11,254 nt of DNA, taken from NCBI GenBank assembly GCA_964609495.1, contig CAZSTA010000116.1, positions 1-11,254 of the forward strand, in the 5' to 3' direction. The notes beneath the pieces were generated by a model. That model saw nothing but the letters and a program-made list of their open reading frames with translations, ran no database searches and was not told the DNA's origin. Position 1 is the first letter of the stretch. Every line of letters begins with the position of its first letter. The DNA comes from CAZSTA01 sp964609495 [NCBI: uncultured bacterium]. Lineage in GTDB: Bacteria > CAZSTA01. Of this stretch, positions 6,800-11,254 are shown piece by piece. The translations under genes were made by a program, and so were the position numbers.

Positions 6800-6816
6800 A
6801 GAGGGATTTTCCCTCT
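6800..6816 (+). promoter_or_regulatory. Hairpin just upstream of the kinase ribosome site
   Basis: AGAGGGA (6800-6806) and TCCCTCT (6810-6816) form seven perfect base pairs with a three-base loop. A purine run AGGGGG (6790-6795) precedes it and TGAGG (6816-6820) follows, eight bases from the GTG. No T-run follows, so it is not a terminator. It may tune kinase translation. Confidence 0.4.
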
Positions 6817-6828
6817 GAGGATTAACCA

Positions 6829-8679
6829 GTGGCTGAGCAAATAATAGGACATTATAGGATATTGGATATCATCGGTAAAGGTGGTATGGGAATCGTATAT
6901 AGGGCTGAGGATATAAATCTGGGAAGGATCGTAGCTTTGAAGATCCTTGGGGATGAAGCTGCCGATAATATCAGACGCTTCTATCGAGAAGCTCAAGCTG
7001 CTGCCAGCTCCGATCATCCTAATATAGTCACTATATATGAGGTAGGCAAGCAGGATAATATCCATTTTATAGCTATGGAGTATATTGATGGAGTTAGCTT
7101 GAGAGTTATAGTGGACAATGGTGCTCCTCTGCCAGTGAATCAAGTTATAGATATAGTTATCCAGTTATGCGACGCTTTAAGTAATGCTCATCAAAGAGGT
7201 GTCGTTCATCGAGATATTAAATCCACTAATATTATGATAACTGATAATGGGCGGGTAAAGATTACGGACTTCGGTCTAGCTAGGCTAGCTGGAGCTTCTA
7301 ACTTGACCGAAACTGGCTCCATTATGGGTTCGATCCCCTATATGTCCCCTGAGCAGGCGGTGGGAGATGTCGTTGATAAACGAAGCGATATTTATTCGAC
7401 AGGGGTAGTCCTCTATGAGCTTTTAGTGGGGAGAACCCCCTTTGCTAAAAATAATATTGTGTCTGTTCTTTACGCTCATCTAAACGAGGAACCTCGGCGG
7501 TTGAGAGATATAAGACCGGATATCCCAGTGGAATTAGAGCGGATAGTTATGAAGATGATCAAGAAGAAGTTAGAGGAACGTTATCAAGATATGCCCGATG
7601 TTTTGCAAGATCTTAGGGACTTTAAAGCTCACCTAAAGGGAGAAGCTGTTCTTAAATTTGATAAAAGTTCTTTTATCAGTAAATCTAGCGGAGATAGAAA
7701 GGATAGAACTCATCCCTCGATAGGAAGATATCTTAAGGGCAATCTTAGAGATAAAGAGGGCGATTCTAGAAGAGGCGAAGTTATCTCAGAAGATATATCA
7801 TCTGTTGAATTTGATGCTAGAGAACTACTGAAGAAGGTAGAGATAGATTCTAGCAAATATGAATCTGAATCTTCTGAAGAGCTAAATGATGAGATAACAG
7901 ATTTAGAAGGGTATAAATTTGAGGATTTATTAGAGTTATTAAAAGATGAGGATAGTCTGACAAGATTATTAGCTGTTGATGCTCTAGGGAAGAGTGGGAA
8001 TGAGAGGGCGGTTGAACCTCTGATAGATTTGATGTTAAGGGATAAGGATCATTTTGTCCGAAACGTCGCCTCCGAGGCCTTAGGGAGTTTGAAGAGTGAA
8101 AGAGCTGTTGATATCCTCCTCGATAAATTGGGTAGTGATGATCCCACTGTGCGTAGGAATATAATCTTAACTTTGGGAAGATTAGGTGGTAAGCAGGTAT
8201 CAAAGGCTTTAGAACAAGTAGCCCTTTCCGATGGGAATAGCGAAGTTCGAGGACATGCGGTTGATTCTTTGGGATTACTAAAAGATGAAGCAGGGAGTGA
8301 GATCTTAGTTAAAGTAGTTCTAACTGATGAGGATATCGCTGTATCTGAAAGAGCTATAAATGTCTTAAAAGATGTTAATTCTCCTGAGATGATAACTGCT
8401 TTGATCCAAGGCCTCTCTCATCGTAAGACATTTGTAAGATCCAGGGCAGCTAGGGCTTTGGGAAGAATTGGGGATAAAAGAGCAATCAAGCCCCTATTGA
8501 GACTTCTTTCGACTTCAGATGTAGTTCTTCGAAGGGCGGTCATAGAAGCTTTGGGAAGGATAGGGGATAAAGAAGCACTACCTTATCTACAGCGGCTATT
8601 AAAAGATCCAGATGTGTATAACATAGCTTCTAAGACTATTCAGAGGATCCGAGAAACTACATCTGGACTTTCTGATTAA
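6829..8679 (+). CDS. Cytoplasmic Ser/Thr protein kinase with C-terminal HEAT repeats
   Basis: A 616-residue Hanks-type kinase fused to HEAT repeats. Kinase domain about 9-270: glycine loop GKGGMG (16-21), VALK lysine K38, catalytic HRDIKSTN (127-134), DFG (147-149), SPE (173-175); all catalytic residues are present, so it should be active. A charged, low-complexity linker (about 270-364) leads to about eight HEAT/PBS-lyase-type repeats of roughly 31 residues from 365 to the C-terminus, such as AARALGRIGDKRAIKPLLRLL. HEAT arrays generally bind proteins, so they probably recruit substrates. There is no transmembrane segment or PASTA domain, unlike the many membrane kinases. The GTG start at 6829 has TGAGG eight bases upstream. 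The neighbouring lipoprotein is a possible co-transcribed partner but no direct link is shown. A terminator follows. Confidence 0.92.
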   Translation: MAEQIIGHYRILDIIGKGGMGIVYRAEDINLGRIVALKILGDEAADNIRRFYREAQAAASSDHPNIVTIYEVGKQDNIHFIAMEYIDGVSLRVIVDNGAPLPVNQVIDIVIQLCDALSNAHQRGVVHRDIKSTNIMITDNGRVKITDFGLARLAGASNLTETGSIMGSIPYMSPEQAVGDVVDKRSDIYSTGVVLYELLVGRTPFAKNNIVSVLYAHLNEEPRRLRDIRPDIPVELERIVMKMIKKKLEERYQDMPDVLQDLRDFKAHLKGEAVLKFDKSSFISKSSGDRKDRTHPSIGRYLKGNLRDKEGDSRRGEVISEDISSVEFDARELLKKVEIDSSKYESESSEELNDEITDLEGYKFEDLLELLKDEDSLTRLLAVDALGKSGNERAVEPLIDLMLRDKDHFVRNVASEALGSLKSERAVDILLDKLGSDDPTVRRNIILTLGRLGGKQVSKALEQVALSDGNSEVRGHAVDSLGLLKDEAGSEILVKVVLTDEDIAVSERAINVLKDVNSPEMITALIQGLSHRKTFVRSRAARALGRIGDKRAIKPLLRLLSTSDVVLRRAVIEALGRIGDKEALPYLQRLLKDPDVYNIASKTIQRIRETTSGLSD

Positions 8680-8713
8680 CAGCCGTTAAATTCCGCCGAA
8701 TATCAAAGTTTCC

Positions 8714-8745
8714 AAGCGAGCTATAGTTATGCTCGCTTTTATTAT
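8714..8745 (+). terminator. Rho-independent terminator after the kinase gene
   Basis: AAGCGAGC (8714-8721) and GCTCGCTT (8731-8738) form an eight-base-pair perfect stem with a nine-base loop, followed by TTTTATTAT. It lies 35 bases after the kinase stop codon and ends the first transcription unit, so the TolC gene needs a promoter of its own. None was recognised with confidence in 8746-8820. Confidence 0.85.
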
Positions 8746-8820
8746 GATAGGATACCGAGGTCAGACCGTCATCCCTATTGAAGATAGTTAATGACATATC
8801 GAGCTGAGGAGGAGCGAATT

Positions 8821-10182
8821 ATGTCTTTTAGATGGAGTATGATTTTAGCCATATTTCTGACTATATTTATCATAGGTGAGGTCTTGGCAGAAGGAGAAAC
8901 TTCTGTTTCCTTAACCTTGGAGGAGAGTATAGAGATAGCTATGGAGAGCAATTTAAGTGTTTACATAGTGGGAAAGAAGATCGCTTTGGCTAAGGAGGGG
9001 GTAAAATTAGCCAGATCAGGATATTTACCTACTATAGATCTTAACCTAAGTTATACTCAGTTAGAGAGGGCTCCTACGACGACTATCCCTGAGATGACTA
9101 TAACTGTAGGGACTGATCCGGTGACTGGTGAACCTATAGAGATAACGGTCCCTGCTACTACTGTTGAAGTAGGATCTGAGGGACAATATTCCTCTCAACT
9201 CTCCTTGTCTCAGACGGTATATGCAGGAGGACGTATTCTCGCGACGATAAGTCAAGCGAAGGCTGGGCAGGATATAGCGGAGAATGAATATATTATAGCT
9301 GAACAGGAATTGATTCTAAACGTTAGTAGAGCTTATTACGGGGTATTATCGGCTCAGCAAATCCTCAAGGTCGCGGAGGATGCCTTGGAGCAAGTGAAGG
9401 CTCATGTGAAGAGTGCTCGGGCGCTCTTTGATGCTGGTATATCCTCCGAGTATGATGTCTTAAGAGCAGAGGTCCAACTAGCCAGCGTTAAACAGGATCT
9501 AACTGGGGCAGAGAACGAGTTAAAATTAGCTAAAGCTGTCTTTAATAACGCGCTGGGGAGGGACCTAGAGAGCGAGGTAGATCTAGCTGAAGAATTAACC
9601 TATGAATCCCTTGAACTAGATTTAGATGCTAGCTTAAAGATGGCTTATGAGAATAGACCTGAGATAAAGCAACTAGAGGCGAGTGAGAAAGTGAATAAGG
9701 CAGCACTTAAGATGGCTGAGGGTGAGAGGTTGCCTAGTGTAATTTTAGCGGGAGATTACCACTGGAGTGATAAGGTTCTCCCTGAGGATGCTAGTTGGTC
9801 GGTTACCTTGGCGGCTAGTTTTAATATATACAACGGAGGAGCAACGGGCGCTAAGATAAATCAGGCGAAGGTGAATCTAGCTCAGGTTGAGGCGAGTAAA
9901 AAACAGTTGCTTCAAGGGATAGCGTTGGAAGTCAGGCAAGCCTATTTAAAATCTGAAGAGGCAAAAGAGAGAATCGAAGTTAGCAAAGTAGCAGTAACTC
10001 AGGCTGAAGAAGGTTTAAGGATAGCCGAGATCAGGTATGAGAATGGATTAGCTCCTAGTGTCGAGATATTGGATGCTCAGACGGCTCTGACTCAAGCTAG
10101 GACTAATTATGTTCAAGCTATGGTCGATTATAAATTGGCGATAATAGAACTGAAGAAAGCGATGGGGACTCTAGGGAGATAG
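8821..10182 (+). CDS. TolC-family outer membrane efflux/secretion channel
   Basis: A 453-residue outer-membrane factor that forms a trimeric duct from periplasm to outside. The start ATG at 8821 is chosen because AGGAGG at 8807-8812 is eight bases upstream; a codon ten residues earlier lacks such a site. Residues 1-23 are a signal peptide (cleavage after VLA). The mature protein shows the two OEP repeats: LTLEESIEIAMESN and a long helix with a YLPTIDLNL strand, then a second copy with RPEIKQLEA, LPSVILAGDYHW, and an Ala/Gln-rich heptad helix to the end. A Thr/Pro-rich segment at about 85-117 looks like an enlarged first surface hairpin. Substrate cannot be told. It is followed by an adaptor gene, so it probably serves that export system. 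Confidence 0.92.
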   Translation: MSFRWSMILAIFLTIFIIGEVLAEGETSVSLTLEESIEIAMESNLSVYIVGKKIALAKEGVKLARSGYLPTIDLNLSYTQLERAPTTTIPEMTITVGTDPVTGEPIEITVPATTVEVGSEGQYSSQLSLSQTVYAGGRILATISQAKAGQDIAENEYIIAEQELILNVSRAYYGVLSAQQILKVAEDALEQVKAHVKSARALFDAGISSEYDVLRAEVQLASVKQDLTGAENELKLAKAVFNNALGRDLESEVDLAEELTYESLELDLDASLKMAYENRPEIKQLEASEKVNKAALKMAEGERLPSVILAGDYHWSDKVLPEDASWSVTLAASFNIYNGGATGAKINQAKVNLAQVEASKKQLLQGIALEVRQAYLKSEEAKERIEVSKVAVTQAEEGLRIAEIRYENGLAPSVEILDAQTALTQARTNYVQAMVDYKLAIIELKKAMGTLGR

Positions 10183-10368
10183 CAGAACTGATTAACCTAC
10201 CTCTTTGAGGAGGGAATAAAAAGGCACGTTTAGGAGGAGGCTATCCGCCAGGACTTATCCTCTCTGAAAGGAAACTTTTGCTTCCAATAAAACTCAAGGT
10301 TAAAAAGTTTCCTTTTAGGTAGCTCCCTAACTTTCAAACTCGAGATAGCGAAAGGAGGAATTATTTTA
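10183..10368 (+). promoter_or_regulatory. Structured gap between the channel and adaptor genes
   Basis: This 186-base gap has no plausible gene. It contains a short imperfect hairpin just after the TolC stop (CCTACCTC 10196-10203 with GAGGAGGG 10207-10214) and a perfect 13-base-pair inverted repeat (10267-10279 with 10303-10315, 23-base loop) that ends in TTTT. The last part carries AAAGGAGG (10351-10358), the ribosome site of the next gene. The large repeat could be an attenuator, an mRNA-stability hairpin or a weak terminator; the T-run is short, so I leave it open. Confidence 0.45.
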
Positions 10369-11254
10369 ATGATAAGTAAAAAGAGATTATCAAAGATCAT
10401 TATCTTCATAGTTACATTTCAGATGATAGTTGGACAACCGATATTGTTAGTTTATGCTCAGGAAGAAGCGGGGGTGATTTCTGAGACTGGAAATATCTCT
10501 GCCTTCAGGGAAGCACAGGTGTTCTCCAAGATGGCAGGGAGGATAGAGAAGATAGATGTTGAAGTAGGTAGTGTGGTAAAAAAGGGAGATGTTATAGCTG
10601 TTTTAGATAGTAAGGAGATAGCAGTCTCGGTAAAGCAGGCAGAGGCATCTTTAGATGCGGCTAAGGTTAAGTTAGCCCAAGCTGAGCTAACTTTAAAGCT
10701 TAGAAAGATTCAGGTAAATAGTGAGATAGCTCAAGCTGAAGCTGGCTTGGCAGTGGCAAAGGTTCGCTTAGAGCAGGCAAAGAAAGGGGTGGAGTTACAG
10801 GATAAGCAGTTGAAGAGTCAGGTTACACAAGCGGAGTCAGGATTAGAGGTAGCTCAAATTAGGGTTGAGCAGGCGAAGAAGGGGATGGAGTTACAGGATA
10901 AACAGGTGGAGAGTCAGGTTACACAGGTGGAGTCGAAGTTAGAGGTAGCTCAAATTAGAGTTGAGCAGGCAAAGAAAGGGATGGAGTTACAGGATAAGCA
11001 GGTGGAGAGTCAGGTTACACAAGCGGAGTCAGGATTAGAGGTAGCTCAAATTAGAGTTGAGCAGGCGAGGAAGGGGGTGGAGTTACAGGATAAGCAGTTG
11101 GAGAGTCAGGTTACACAGGCGGAGTCAGGGTTAGAGGTAGCTCAAATTAGGGTTGAGCAGGCGAGGAAGGGAGTGGAGTTACAGGATAAGCAGTTGGAGA
11201 GTCAGATAGCACAAGCAGAGTTGGGATTAGAGGTAGCTAAGACTAGGCTGGAAC
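10369..11254 (+). CDS. Periplasmic adaptor (membrane-fusion) protein, 3' end missing
   Basis: First 295 residues of an HlyD/RND-type membrane-fusion protein; the frame is open to the window edge. The ATG at 10369 has AAAGGAGG ten bases upstream. Residues 1-30 are a signal peptide or anchor (cleavage after VYA). A biotinyl-lipoyl-like half-domain follows (about 41-83: AFREAQVFSKMAGRIEKIDV, then VVKKGDVIAVLDSKE). From about 84 the protein is a long Ala/Glu/Gln/Lys-rich coiled coil, and from 113 it is built of 32-residue near-identical repeats. The other half-lipoyl, beta-barrel and membrane-proximal parts expected for the family are beyond the window. With the upstream TolC gene it would form two parts of a tripartite pump; an ABC or RND transporter would be the expected third gene. 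Confidence 0.88.
   Translation, partial: MISKKRLSKIIIFIVTFQMIVGQPILLVYAQEEAGVISETGNISAFREAQVFSKMAGRIEKIDVEVGSVVKKGDVIAVLDSKEIAVSVKQAEASLDAAKVKLAQAELTLKLRKIQVNSEIAQAEAGLAVAKVRLEQAKKGVELQDKQLKSQVTQAESGLEVAQIRVEQAKKGMELQDKQVESQVTQVESKLEVAQIRVEQAKKGMELQDKQVESQVTQAESGLEVAQIRVEQARKGVELQDKQLESQVTQAESGLEVAQIRVEQARKGVELQDKQLESQIAQAELGLEVAKTRLE
10705..11254 (+). repeat. 96-bp tandem repeats in the adaptor gene
   Basis: Units of exactly 96 bases (32 codons) start at 10705 (diverged), 10801, 10897, 10993, 11089 and 11185 (cut by the window end and diverging). I counted the landmark GAT-AA(A/G)-CAG at each of the last five starts. The units at 10993 and 11089 differ at five of 96 bases, four of them silent. 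The repeat has hydrophobic residues at 3-4 spacing, as in a coiled coil, with Gly near the unit middle and end. The frame is kept throughout. Confidence 0.9.

Noticed and set aside
8759-8767. GGTC-A-GACC palindrome in front of the TolC gene as a possible operator
   Set aside because: Only four bases per arm and a single occurrence; chance is likely.
8791-8820. Upstream ATG of the TolC-family gene
   Set aside because: It adds ten polar residues before the signal peptide, and the AGGAGG at 8807-8812 is correctly spaced only for the ATG at 8821.
10278-10322. A 14-codon TTG-started frame in the channel-adaptor gap as a leader peptide
   Set aside because: Too short and without a convincing family or codon pattern; it lies inside the inverted repeat, so the sequence is explained by that.
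10705-11254. The repeat array as a CRISPR or mobile repeat
   Set aside because: Units are contiguous without spacers, keep one reading frame, and encode a coiled coil.

Overview
The window looks like a chromosomal segment of an uncultured, diderm (Gram-negative-type) bacterium. Support: YidC has the large periplasmic domain typical of diderms, there is a lipoprotein with a lipobox, and a TolC-type outer-membrane channel is followed by a periplasmic adaptor. Coding is dense and all genes are on the + strand. Arg is mostly AGA/AGG and Ile very often ATA, with several GTG/TTG starts. That AGR/ATA bias is common in thermophiles, but this is only a hint. I cannot name the phylum from the sequence.

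Layout. 1-246 is non-coding and holds two good sigma70-type promoters and a leader hairpin. 247-4995 is the classical ribosome/RNase P/membrane-insertion/tRNA-modification cluster: rpmH, rnpA, yidD, yidC, jag, mnmE. 5023-6069 is an mnmG homologue in the usual place, but only 348 residues long against about 620 for the family, with the catalytic segments and the C-terminal tRNA/MnmE-binding part missing. After it, the usual continuation (rsmG, parA/parB in many genomes) is absent. Instead there is a small CsgG/LpoB-like lipoprotein (6119-6781) and a cytoplasmic Ser/Thr kinase fused to HEAT repeats (6829-8679), closed by a rho-independent terminator (8714-8745). A new unit then starts: a TolC-family channel (8821-10182) and a membrane-fusion (adaptor) protein (10369 to the window end, incomplete) whose coiled coil is built from near-identical 96-bp tandem repeats.

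How the parts work together. L34, RnpA, YidD, YidC and Jag/KhpB form the conserved set for ribosome and tRNA processing, membrane protein insertion and RNA binding. MnmE normally needs a full MnmG partner for wobble-uridine modification, so an intact MnmE beside a stripped-down MnmG is the most striking contradiction here. The TolC and adaptor genes are two of the three parts of an export pump; the inner-membrane pump is expected beyond the right edge.

A second theme is translation signals. For yidD and mnmE, and possibly rnpA, the only good Shine-Dalgarno sequence lies 38-90 bases upstream of the start codon, with predicted hairpins in between. No tRNA, rRNA, CRISPR array, insertion sequence or origin was recognised.
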